From NCBI GenBank assembly GCA_902784025.1, contig CACZTF010000265.1:1-14867 (forward strand): a DNA stretch of 14,867 nt. Direction: 5' to 3'. Position numbers and translations under genes: made by a program. The notes beneath the pieces were generated by a model, which was not told where the DNA came from, searched no databases, and saw nothing but the letters and a program-made list of their open reading frames with translations. Below, in pieces: positions 6,521 to 13,700 of the stretch. How positions within the stretch are numbered: the first letter of the stretch is position 1; each line of letters starts with the position of its first letter. Origin of the DNA: an uncultured Lachnospiraceae bacterium. GTDB taxonomy: Bacteria; Bacillota; Clostridia; Lachnospirales; Lachnospiraceae.

Positions 6521-7564
6521 ATGAAGTTTAATAATGTAAAAAAACTTTTTATAACTTTAGGAGCCGGTATTGCTGCAGCAGGCATCCTGACAGCATGTGG
6601 TAATACAGATGGTAGTGAAGAAAAAAAAGATGAGACGAATGTCAGTCAGGAAGCAGACGAAAAAGAAGAAAAGATAGAACCTGTACAGTCAGATGATGAG
6701 GCAGCAAGTACAGAGTCTGTAGAAAATGCCGGAGAAACAACTGAGAGTGCAGAGGCTGCTGCTGATGTTTACGGGGACGGCGCAGATCCCGTAACTGATA
6801 AAAGTGCTGAAAACGGTCTTGGTTTTTTAAGAGAGCAGCTGAAAGCAACGGAAGGAACAATATGTGGTTTTGCATATATCGGTTCACTGAAAGAAGGCGA
6901 TTCAGTTAAAGATCTGATCGATAACTCTGATACAGCTAAAAGATTTACGTTCATAAAAGACATGGATTTGAGGAATGTTATCAGTGACGGCGGAAACGAT
7001 GTATTTGTATTTGTCCCCACGGATGATAAAGCCTCAGTGGTTGTTAATACATTTGCAGAATCTGATAATGGCAAAACAATATATACATCAGATAAAGGGA
7101 ATCCCATAATCGTATGTACAAAGGATGAGTTAAATGACTCCATGGAGATAGTTATTGCCGACAGTTTAGGTAATATAGGCAGGTTTACTCCTGATATAAC
7201 GACCGGTAGTGTAACTGATATCGTTTACAGGGATTTTACTGCTTATAATTTCAGTACGGATTCATATGCGTCCAAGGGACTGGATAAAAAATATCTGCTT
7301 GATACCGTGCTGTTCCGTGAACCGAACCTGAATGATCTTCTGGCAAGCGGTGCAAAGCTTAGTGACGATTCATTTAATCGTATCTATATTGATGATCTTG
7401 AATTCTACACACTGGATTTCGGACGCAATACAGATGGTAAATTTATAAAAGAGCGTTTTTATGCAGTGTCAAAAGACGGTACACTGGTATACAGATTTGA
7501 TCCCGAGACCAATGACTGGATGGATCTTCTGGCATTTGATTTTAATTCTGAACAGTACAGATAA
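6521..7564 (+). CDS. lipoprotein of unknown function
   Basis: This 347-residue protein is not recognised. It has a bacterial lipoprotein signal: basic N-terminus (KFNNVKK), a hydrophobic segment (about 9-22) and the lipobox LTAC with the lipidated cysteine at 26, so it should sit on the outer face of the membrane. Residues 30-90 are a low-complexity acidic linker (Glu, Asp, Ser, Thr, Ala). The rest (about 95-347) looks like a folded, beta-rich domain with many aromatic and Asp/Asn residues, for example VFVFVPTDDKASVVV and FYTLDFGRNTDGKFIKERFY. No catalytic motif was seen. ATG at 6521 follows GGAGG (6510-6514). The lipoate ligase gene begins 10 bases after its stop, so they probably share a transcript, but no functional link is evident. 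It is roughly collinear with the peptide cassette but has its own promoter. Confidence 0.88.
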   Translation: MKFNNVKKLFITLGAGIAAAGILTACGNTDGSEEKKDETNVSQEADEKEEKIEPVQSDDEAASTESVENAGETTESAEAAADVYGDGADPVTDKSAENGLGFLREQLKATEGTICGFAYIGSLKEGDSVKDLIDNSDTAKRFTFIKDMDLRNVISDGGNDVFVFVPTDDKASVVVNTFAESDNGKTIYTSDKGNPIIVCTKDELNDSMEIVIADSLGNIGRFTPDITTGSVTDIVYRDFTAYNFSTDSYASKGLDKKYLLDTVLFREPNLNDLLASGAKLSDDSFNRIYIDDLEFYTLDFGRNTDGKFIKERFYAVSKDGTLVYRFDPETNDWMDLLAFDFNSEQYR

Positions 7565-7573
7565 ACAACCCGT

Positions 7574-8596
7574 ATGATCGATAATATATTTATACACGAA
7601 ACCCAAAACACATACCCCTATTATAATCTTGCCATGGAAGAGTATTTTACCCTTCATGTAAAAAGCGGGGAATGTGTTTTATTTTTGTGGCAGAACGACC
7701 CCAGTGTCATAATCGGAAGAAACCAGAACATTTATGTTGAGTGTGATACAAACTCATTAAAGAAAGACGGTATATATCCTGTAAGAAGACTTTCGGGGGG
7801 AGGTGCAGTCTATCATGATCACGGAAATCTTAATTTTACTTTTTGTGTAAGGCGAAGGGATTTTGATCCTTTCCTGCAAAGTAAGGTCATATTGAATGCA
7901 GTAAAAAGACTGGGGATAGGAGCTGAACTGTCGGGACGGAATGATCTGACCGTAATGGGAAGAAAGTTTTCAGGCCATGCATTTTATAAAACCGGAGATC
8001 ACTGCTATCATCACGGGACTATACTTATCAATGCGGATATGTCGAAAATGATGAGGTATCTGACTCCTGACAGAGAAAAGCTTGCCGCAAAAGGAGTGAG
8101 TTCTGTAAAGTCGCGGGTGATCAATCTGGCAGATATCAGCACCGGAATAGATAAAGATACACTATGTAAAAGTCTGAAAGATTCTTTTTCGGAAATTTAC
8201 GGGATGGAAGCAGCGGCAATATCCGGCGAATCTATAGATAAGGACTGCCTGAAGGCATCAGAAAAAAAGTTTTTATCGCCGGATTTTATCTTTGGTGCAG
8301 ATGTTTCTTTTGATCATAAGATCAAAAAGAAATTTGAATGGGGGATTATTGAGATATTGCTCAGTATTAAAGACGGAACGATATCAAATGCAAAGGTATT
8401 ATCTGACTGTATGGATACACAGTTCCCGAATCTATTGGGAAATGCCCTCAAGGGCTGTTCATATGATGAAAAAGCGATATTATCTGCTGTCAGCGGGCTT
8501 AATGAAAAAATTACAGATGAAGACCGTTTTTTCGGAGCAAACATGAAAAAAGCAGTAAATGATATTTATGAATTATTTAAAAATCTTTCGTATTGA
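7574..8596 (+). CDS. lplA: lipoate-protein ligase A
   Basis: Activates free lipoate with ATP and attaches it to lysines of lipoyl domains such as glycine-cleavage H protein or 2-oxoacid dehydrogenase E2. The 340 residues cover the catalytic domain: YYNLAMEEY (16-24), PSVIIGRNQN (43-52), the signature RRLSGGGAVYHDHGNLNFTF (71-90), GRNDL (121-125) and GRKFSGHA (129-136) with Lys131 as the expected catalytic lysine. HHGTILINADMSKM (146-159) follows, then GVSSVKSRVINL (174-185). A C-terminal accessory domain (about 235-340, KKFEWGIIEI) is present, so this is the two-domain E. coli-like form. The ATG at 7574 has no recognisable ribosome binding site; the next in-frame ATG would remove part of the substrate pocket, so 7574 is kept. 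Translation probably depends on coupling to the lipoprotein gene ending 10 bases upstream. No lipoyl-domain protein gene is in the window. Confidence 0.94.
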   Translation: MIDNIFIHETQNTYPYYNLAMEEYFTLHVKSGECVLFLWQNDPSVIIGRNQNIYVECDTNSLKKDGIYPVRRLSGGGAVYHDHGNLNFTFCVRRRDFDPFLQSKVILNAVKRLGIGAELSGRNDLTVMGRKFSGHAFYKTGDHCYHHGTILINADMSKMMRYLTPDREKLAAKGVSSVKSRVINLADISTGIDKDTLCKSLKDSFSEIYGMEAAAISGESIDKDCLKASEKKFLSPDFIFGADVSFDHKIKKKFEWGIIEILLSIKDGTISNAKVLSDCMDTQFPNLLGNALKGCSYDEKAILSAVSGLNEKITDEDRFFGANMKKAVNDIYELFKNLSY

Positions 8597-8611
8597 TATT
8601 TGCTGTTAGTC

Positions 8612-8640
8612 TTGTATAACCGGATCATTCATGTTAGAAT
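8612..8640 (+). promoter_or_regulatory. promoter of the Thr/Glu-rich lipoprotein gene
   Basis: TTGTAT (8612-8617), a 17-base spacer and TAGAAT (8635-8640) with an upstream TG (8632-8633) form an extended -10 promoter. The predicted leader is about 58 bases long and contains the palindrome at 8677-8690. Confidence 0.65.
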
Positions 8641-8676
8641 ACCGTAAGAGGGTGGACAATATTTACATTAAATGCG

Positions 8677-8690
8677 CAACTGTACAGTTG
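8677..8690. promoter_or_regulatory. perfect 14-bp palindrome just before a ribosome binding site
   Basis: CAACTGTACAGTTG is its own reverse complement and abuts the AAAGGAG site (8691-8697) of the small lipoprotein. It could be an operator or a short leader hairpin affecting initiation. It shares the core CTGTACAG with the inverted repeat upstream of the peptide cassette. The same 8-mer also occurs inside a coding region, so the shared core may be chance. Confidence 0.45.
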
Positions 8691-8704
8691 AAAGGAGAAC
8701 GACT

Positions 8705-8956
8705 ATGAAGAAGAGAAGCATTGTTTTTGCATTTGGTGCTGCTGTAGCAGCTGCTGTAACTATCGCAGGATGTTCAGGTTCTGACAATACAGCAACAACA
8801 ACAGCTACAACAACTACTGTTGAAGAGACTACTTCAGAAACAACAACTGAAGCAACAACAACTGAGACAACAACAGCAGAAACAACTACTGAATCTGAAG
8901 CTACAACAGAAAGCGCTTCTGAAAGTACAACTGAAGAGACAACAAAGTCTGAGTGA
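8705..8956 (+). CDS. small Thr/Glu-rich lipoprotein
   Basis: An 83-residue lipoprotein of unknown role. The signal segment (KKRSIVFAFGAAVAAAVTIAGC) ends in the lipobox IAGC with Cys23 as the lipidation site. Everything after it is low complexity: about 28 threonines and 13 glutamates in runs such as TTTTVEETTSETTTEATTT, with no room for a folded domain. The tail should be an extended acidic chain on the cell surface and a plausible target for O-glycosylation; both are inferences. ATG at 8705 is chosen over the in-frame ATG at 8672 because of the AAAGGAG at 8691-8697 and the immediate signal peptide. The gene is a self-contained unit with its own promoter and a strong terminator, so it is unlikely to be a decayed fragment. 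It may be a surface spacer, or a lipoprotein kept mainly for its lipid anchor. Confidence 0.88.
   Translation: MKKRSIVFAFGAAVAAAVTIAGCSGSDNTATTTATTTTVEETTSETTTEATTTETTTAETTTESEATTESASESTTEETTKSE
8791..8945 (+). repeat. imperfect ACA/ACT/GAA trinucleotide-rich repeat
   Basis: The coding tail of the small lipoprotein is built of near-repeats such as ACAACAACT and GAAACAACT. Slippage in units of three bases would change the length of the Thr/Glu tail without breaking the frame. Confidence 0.7.
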
Positions 8957-8975
8957 TCATTCTTTGTGGCTTTTC

Positions 8976-9019
8976 AAAAGTCCTGCAGATATCATGCTTG
9001 CATATCTGCAGGATTTTTT
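8976..9019 (+). terminator. strong intrinsic terminator after the small lipoprotein
   Basis: TCCTGCAGATAT (8981-8992) and ATATCTGCAGGA (9002-9013) pair perfectly over 12 bases around a nine-base loop, followed by six T's (9014-9019). Upstream A's (8976-8979) can extend the stem into the T-run. It clearly closes the small lipoprotein transcript. Confidence 0.92.
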
Positions 9020-9081
9020 ATATGGGCATTAAGTCAAAACATAACTATATGCACAGTCGTAAGAGAAGTGTTTTATTTCTA

Positions 9082-9111
9082 TTGCAAGTACTGCAGCTTA
9101 CATAGTAAAAT
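9082..9111 (+). promoter_or_regulatory. possible promoter of the GH5 gene
   Basis: TTGCAA (9082-9087), an 18-base spacer and TAAAAT (9106-9111) precede the GH5 ATG by about 60 bases. Because a strong terminator lies just upstream, the GH5 gene needs a promoter in this gap, and this is the best match seen. Confidence 0.5.
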
Positions 9112-9170
9112 AAGCTTTATAACAGACAGGATGATCATTATATACCATTGATCTTTTAAAGGAGTACAGT

Positions 9171-10307
9171 ATGAAGATAAAAGGGATAAATCTGGGTAAC
9201 TGGCTTGTGCTTGAGAAGTGGATGAAACCACAGCTTTTTGAGGGAACTGATGCAGAGGATGAAACATGGTTAAACAGAAGCCTGCAGGCTGATGAGCTGG
9301 CTGCGCGCATGAAAGAGCACAGGGATACATTTATTACGGAATCTGATTTTGAATATATTAAGGCTCAGGGTTTTAATCTTGTGAGGATACCGGTTCCGTA
9401 TTTTATTTTTGGTGACCGCCCCCCGTTTATCGGATGTATAGAATATCTGGACAAGGCATTTAAGTGGGCTAAAAAACACGGTTTAAAAGTGATGATAGAT
9501 CTTCATACTTCTCCGGGGAATCAAAACGGATATGATAACGGCGGTATTGTCGGAGTATGCAAATGGCATAAAGATCCGGAAGAAGTAAAATTTGTTTTAA
9601 AGGTACTCAGCCGGCTTTCTAAAAGATATGCCTTTGAAGAGGCTTTATTTGGTATAGAGGTCCTGAATGAGCCCATAAGCCTTCCTGTTTTTCTGGCGTC
9701 GCCATCCACAAGGCAGGCTGCAGACAAAGAAGAAGCTAAGGGGTCCGGATTCGTACCTCTTGTGTTTTTACGTTCATTTTATAAAAAAGCTTATGAGGTC
9801 ATGCGTAAATATCTGTCCGAAGATAAAGCGATAATATTTCATGACGGATACAGGATGGAATCGTGGATAGACTTTATTAGAAAGAATAAGCTGAAAAATG
9901 TTTATCTGGATGCGCACATTTATATTTTTCATATGGAAAGCTATGTTAAGATCCATCACCTGCGTTCGTACAAAGCGTTTATCTTTCTTCAGAAGCAAAG
10001 GCTGAGACTGGTCAGCTCACAAGTTAATGTGATAGTCGGAGAATGGTGCATAAGCAACGGTTATGCAAATGACTATAACGGAGCAAAAGGAATGAGCGAG
10101 ACACAGATAAATACGGAAAGGAAGAGACGCTACAGAGAAGTAGCTGAATTACAGCTGGATGCCTGGAGTGTTACAAAGGGAGATATATATTGGAGTTATA
10201 AGTTCGGTAACGATGTGGACGAACCTCTTGACGGTTTCTGGAAAGAAAGCTGGGATATAAGAAGGTGCATAAAAAACGGCTGGATGCTGCCTCCAAACAA
10301 AGAATAA
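9171..10307 (+). CDS. glycoside hydrolase family 5-type beta-glucanase, probably cytoplasmic
   Basis: Likely hydrolyses beta-linked glucans or oligosaccharides; the exact linkage cannot be told. The 378 residues show a GH5 (clan A) TIM barrel: the opening KGINLGNWLVLEKWM (4-18), similar to exo-1,3-beta-glucanases, FNLVRIPVPYF (68-78), GLKVMIDLHTSPGNQNG (104-120), the proton-donor strand FGIEVLNEP (160-168, Glu167), LDAHIYIFH (246-254) and the nucleophile strand VIVGEWCISN (287-296, Glu291). Both catalytic glutamates are present. There is no signal peptide, so it probably works inside the cell on imported oligosaccharides. ATG at 9171 has an AAAGGAG site at 9158-9164. It stands alone between a strong upstream terminator and a minus-strand gene. 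No transporter or phosphorylase gene is beside it to hint at the substrate. Family level is confident; specificity is open. Confidence 0.9.
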   Translation: MKIKGINLGNWLVLEKWMKPQLFEGTDAEDETWLNRSLQADELAARMKEHRDTFITESDFEYIKAQGFNLVRIPVPYFIFGDRPPFIGCIEYLDKAFKWAKKHGLKVMIDLHTSPGNQNGYDNGGIVGVCKWHKDPEEVKFVLKVLSRLSKRYAFEEALFGIEVLNEPISLPVFLASPSTRQAADKEEAKGSGFVPLVFLRSFYKKAYEVMRKYLSEDKAIIFHDGYRMESWIDFIRKNKLKNVYLDAHIYIFHMESYVKIHHLRSYKAFIFLQKQRLRLVSSQVNVIVGEWCISNGYANDYNGAKGMSETQINTERKRRYREVAELQLDAWSVTKGDIYWSYKFGNDVDEPLDGFWKESWDIRRCIKNGWMLPPNKE

Positions 10308-10356
10308 AAAAGAACCCGGACTCCATAAAGGTGATGGTCTTTAATGTGGGGGTTCT
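10306..10356 (-). terminator. intrinsic terminator of the minus-strand 68-residue gene
   Basis: Read on the minus strand, AGAACCC (plus 10350-10356) pairs with GGGTTCT (10311-10317), an inner imperfect stem forms between 10339-10349 and 10323-10330, and a run of T's (plus A's 10306-10311) follows. On the plus strand no T-run follows, so it should work poorly for the GH5 gene. The A-run directly follows the GH5 TAA, sharing one base with it at 10306-10307. Confidence 0.7.
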
Positions 10357-10389
10357 CTGAATGGTCAAAATATAAACTGCTCCGGCTGA

Positions 10390-10596
10390 TCAGTTAAAAA
10401 TGTCAGGGTCATCAAACGGAAAATCGTTTTTTTCACATGGACGGACTACAACGGACTTAACTTCAGGATCCTCTTGTTTGTCCAGACGGAGAGTAGTAGC
10501 TGACATCATGTCTTCACAGACAACAACTTCTTCTCCTTTTTTGTTACCCTTACCGGACTCGGGGGTATACGTTATATGTACCTCGTAACTTGCCAT
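10390..10596 (-). CDS. small soluble protein of unknown function
   Basis: A 68-residue protein that is not recognised. It has no signal peptide or membrane helix. It starts MASYEVHITYTPESGKGNKKG, a likely beta strand then a basic loop, followed by EEVVVCEDMMSATTLRL and VKSVVVRPCEKNDFP, so a small alpha/beta fold with two cysteines (Cys27, Cys54) is plausible. The acidic C-terminus ends DDPDIFN. The gene is well supported: a strong AAGGAGG site (plus 10604-10610), a matching promoter (10641-10668) and a dedicated terminator on the same strand. It is the only minus-strand gene in the second half of the window. It lies divergent to purL and convergent with the GH5 gene. An open frame on the opposite strand (10400-10588) lacks a ribosome binding site and is not called. 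Confidence 0.8.
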   Translation of the reverse strand: MASYEVHITYTPESGKGNKKGEEVVVCEDMMSATTLRLDKQEDPEVKSVVVRPCEKNDFPFDDPDIFN

Positions 10597-10640
10597 AACA
10601 GCCTCCTTTTCGATGGTTTTTACATTTTTAAAATAAGCGA

Positions 10641-10668
10641 ATTATCACATGACTTTAAAATATCACAA
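10641..10668 (-). promoter_or_regulatory. promoter of the minus-strand 68-residue gene
   Basis: On the minus strand TTGTGA (plus 10663-10668), a 16-base spacer and GATAAT (plus 10641-10646) with an upstream TG form an extended -10 promoter, about 44 bases before the ATG. Confidence 0.6.
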
Positions 10669-10710
10669 ATAGATTGATATGTATATAAATTTAAACAAAA
10701 AGAATTGTGA

Positions 10711-10747
10711 AGAGATTGTAAAAAAATAAATACAATCTCTTTTTTTT
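10711..10747 (+). terminator. intrinsic terminator upstream of purL
   Basis: AGAGATTGTA (10711-10720) and TACAATCTCT (10731-10740) pair perfectly around a ten-base A-rich loop, followed by seven T's (10741-10747). It lies just before the predicted purL -10, so it is more likely to stop read-through from GH5 than to attenuate purL. If purL also had a promoter further upstream, it could act as an attenuator. Confidence 0.8.
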
Positions 10748-10748
10748 G

Positions 10749-10757
10749 TGGTAAAAT
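10749..10757 (+). promoter_or_regulatory. probable extended -10 promoter of purL
   Basis: TGGTAAAAT is an extended -10 element (TG, one base, TAAAAT at 10752-10757). The -35 is weak and would fall in the 3' arm of the terminator. No purine riboswitch fold was recognised in the 199 bases between purL and the opposing gene. Confidence 0.45.
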
Positions 10758-10795
10758 ATAAGACGATTATGCTTAAAAACAAAGGAGAAACTCTT

Positions 10796-13700
10796 ATGGG
10801 AAATGTCAGACGCGTATACGTAGAAAAAAAGGAGCCCTTTGATACAGGGGCGAAAGATTTATTAGGAGAGCTTAAAGGCTTTCTGGGAATAAAGGGGGTA
10901 AAAAATGTACGTCTTCTCGTCAGATATGATGTAGAAAACATAACTGATGAGATGTTCAGATTATCCCTGGAAAATGTTTTTTCAGATGTACCTGTTGATG
11001 AGGTATATCTTGATAAGTTTAAAGCGGGTAAGGATGATACCGTTATTTCTGTAGAGTATCTTCCGGGACAGTTTGATCAGAGAGCTGACTCGGCAAAACA
11101 GTGTATAGAACTGCTCGCTGATAAAAAGACAAAAACCATTCCTGAGGTTAAAAGCGCAACAACTTACGTCATTGAAGGTAAACTTACTAAAAATGATGTT
11201 GAAAAGATAAAAGATTATCTTATCAACCCGGTAGATCAGAGAGAAGCAGGTGAGGAAATACCGGATACACTTGCTGTTTCTTATAGTATGCCGGAGGAGA
11301 CCAAAGTACTGGACGGATTTATCAATCTTGACAAAAAGGGTCTGAAGAAGCTGTATGATGAGCTCGACCTTGCTATGTCATTTGATGATTTTGATTATAT
11401 TTACAAGCATTATAAGAGAGAAGAGAAAAGAGATCCTTCATTTACTGAGATCAAAATATTTGATACTTACTGGTCTGATCATTGCAGACATTCCACATTT
11501 TTAACAGAACTTAAAAATATAAAGATCGGTAATGGCAGCTACAGGTCAGAGTTTGATGATTCCCTCAGGCAGTATTTGCGTGATCACAAAAAAATATACG
11601 GCGAGAAGAAGGATAAGTATATCTGCCTGATGGATATGGCCACGCTTGCCATGAAAAAGATGCTCATGACAGGGCAGCTTAAGAATAAAGAGGAAACGGA
11701 AGAGGTGAATGCCTGCAGTATAGTAGTACCGGTTACTGTAGACGGAAAAGAAGAAGAGTGGCTTATCAGTTTTAAAAATGAAACCCATAATCATCCTACG
11801 GAGATAGAGCCCTTCGGCGGCGCTGCAACATGTCTTGGCGGTGCGATAAGAGATCCTCTTTCAGGAAGATCATATGTATATCAGGCGATGAGGATAACCG
11901 GTGCATCCGATCCCACGGTTTCCCGGTCCAAAACCATAAAAGGAAAGCTGCCGCAGAAAAAAATATGTACGGAGGCAGCAAGAGGATACAGCTCCTACGG
12001 AAACCAGGTGGGTCTTGCTACCGGATATGTTAAAGAGATCTATCATCCCGGATATGCTGCAAAACATATGGAGGTTGGTGCAGTTGTAGGTGCGGCAAAG
12101 AAAGAAAACGTACTCCGTGAAACACCGGCTCCCGGTGATGTAGTAGTACTTTTGGGCGGAAGAACAGGACGTGACGGCATTGGCGGTGCCACAGGATCAT
12201 CTAAAGCCCATACAAAAAAATCGGTAGATGAGTGCTCTGCAGAGGTTCAAAAGGGTAATCCCCCTGAAGAAAGAAAAATGCAGAGGCTCTTCAAACGTCC
12301 CGAAGTAACAAAGATCATTAAGAAATGTAATGATTTTGGCGCCGGCGGAGTAGCAGTTGCCGTTGGTGAGCTCGCAGACGGTCTGGAAATAGATCTTGAC
12401 AAAGTAACAAAAAAATATGAAGGGCTTAATGCGACCGAAACAGCCATTTCAGAATCTCAGGAAAGAATGGCCGTTGTACTCTCTCCGGAAAATGCAGAAA
12501 AGTTTATAAAATACGCTGACGAAGAAAACTTGGAAGCAACAGTCATTGCTGAGGTTACCAGGGAAAAACGTCTTGTCATGAAATGGGAAGGCGAGGTTGT
12601 TGCAGATATTTCGAGAGCATTTCTTTCTACTAACGGGGTTCATCAGATACAAGATGTAGAGATAGAGATCCCTGATGATAAAGAATCTCTTCTTGTGACA
12701 CCTGAGATAAATGATTGGAAAAAGGCCTGGCTGGAAAGGATATCCGATCTGAACAGCTGCTCACAGAGAGGTCTTGTTGAAAGATTTGATTCCACGATAG
12801 GTGCAGGAAGCGTGATATCTCCTTATGGTGGTGAATATGGAGACAGTGAAGTTCAGACCATGATACATAAGCTTCCTGTTGATAAGGGTGAGTGCAGTAC
12901 CGTTACTATGATGAGTTACGGTTTCGATCCGTATCTGTCAAGCTGGTCACCTTTTCACGGCGCTTCATGGGCTATCGTAGATTCCGTTGCCAAGATCGTT
13001 GCTTCCGGCGGGGATTGTGAGAAGATAAGATTTTCATTCCAGGAATATTTCGGTAAGCCCGGTAATGATCCGAAAAAATGGGGAGACGCAGCTGCAGCTC
13101 TTATAGGAGCACACCAGGCACAGATAAGCTTCGGTATGCCTGCTATAGGCGGAAAAGACAGTATGTCCGGAAGTTTTGAGGATCTTAATGTACCGCCCAC
13201 ACTCATTTCATTTGCTCTTTGTACAGCGGACGAATCTGAGATCATAACTCCGGAGATAAAGAACGTGGGCAGTTATATCTGTAAGTTTGAGGCTCATAAG
13301 GATGTGAACGAGCTTCCTATTTACGAGCAGCTTTTGATGACTTACAGTGATATACACAGATGTATAAGGGATGGGGTAGTTACAGCTGCTTATGCCCTTG
13401 ATAATACAGGACTTGTAAACGCTCTTACAAAAATGGCGATGGGCAGTAATGTGGGTATACAGTTTGACGAGCATATTACCATGAGAGACCTTTTTGATCC
13501 CACATACGGTTCGCTTATAGTCGAAATACCTGCGGATAAGATGAGTTATCATTTCGGCAGGATAAACATGGATAAGAAGATAATAGGTGTTACTACGGAG
13601 GATCCTGTATTTAAGCTGAAGGGAAGTAAGCTGCCCCTTGAGAAGATCAGGGAAGCATGGGAGAAGCCTCTTGAAAGTGTATATCCTACTGTAACTGAAG

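Noticed and set aside
6681..6688. Third CTGTACAG copy as a possible regulatory site
   Set aside because: It lies inside the acidic linker coding region of the lipoprotein with no promoter nearby; most likely chance.
8791..8945. Repeat array considered as a CRISPR or tandem-repeat locus
   Set aside because: The units are short, imperfect and in frame with a lipoprotein; there are no spacers or cas genes.
8820..9032. 70-codon frame with runs of lysine, leucine and glutamine across the small lipoprotein
   Set aside because: It is a frame-shifted reading of the ACA/ACT/GAA repeat and runs through the terminator.
10400..10588. 62-codon plus-strand frame opposite the 68-residue gene
   Set aside because: No ribosome binding site on this strand, while the minus-strand gene has a site, a promoter and a terminator.
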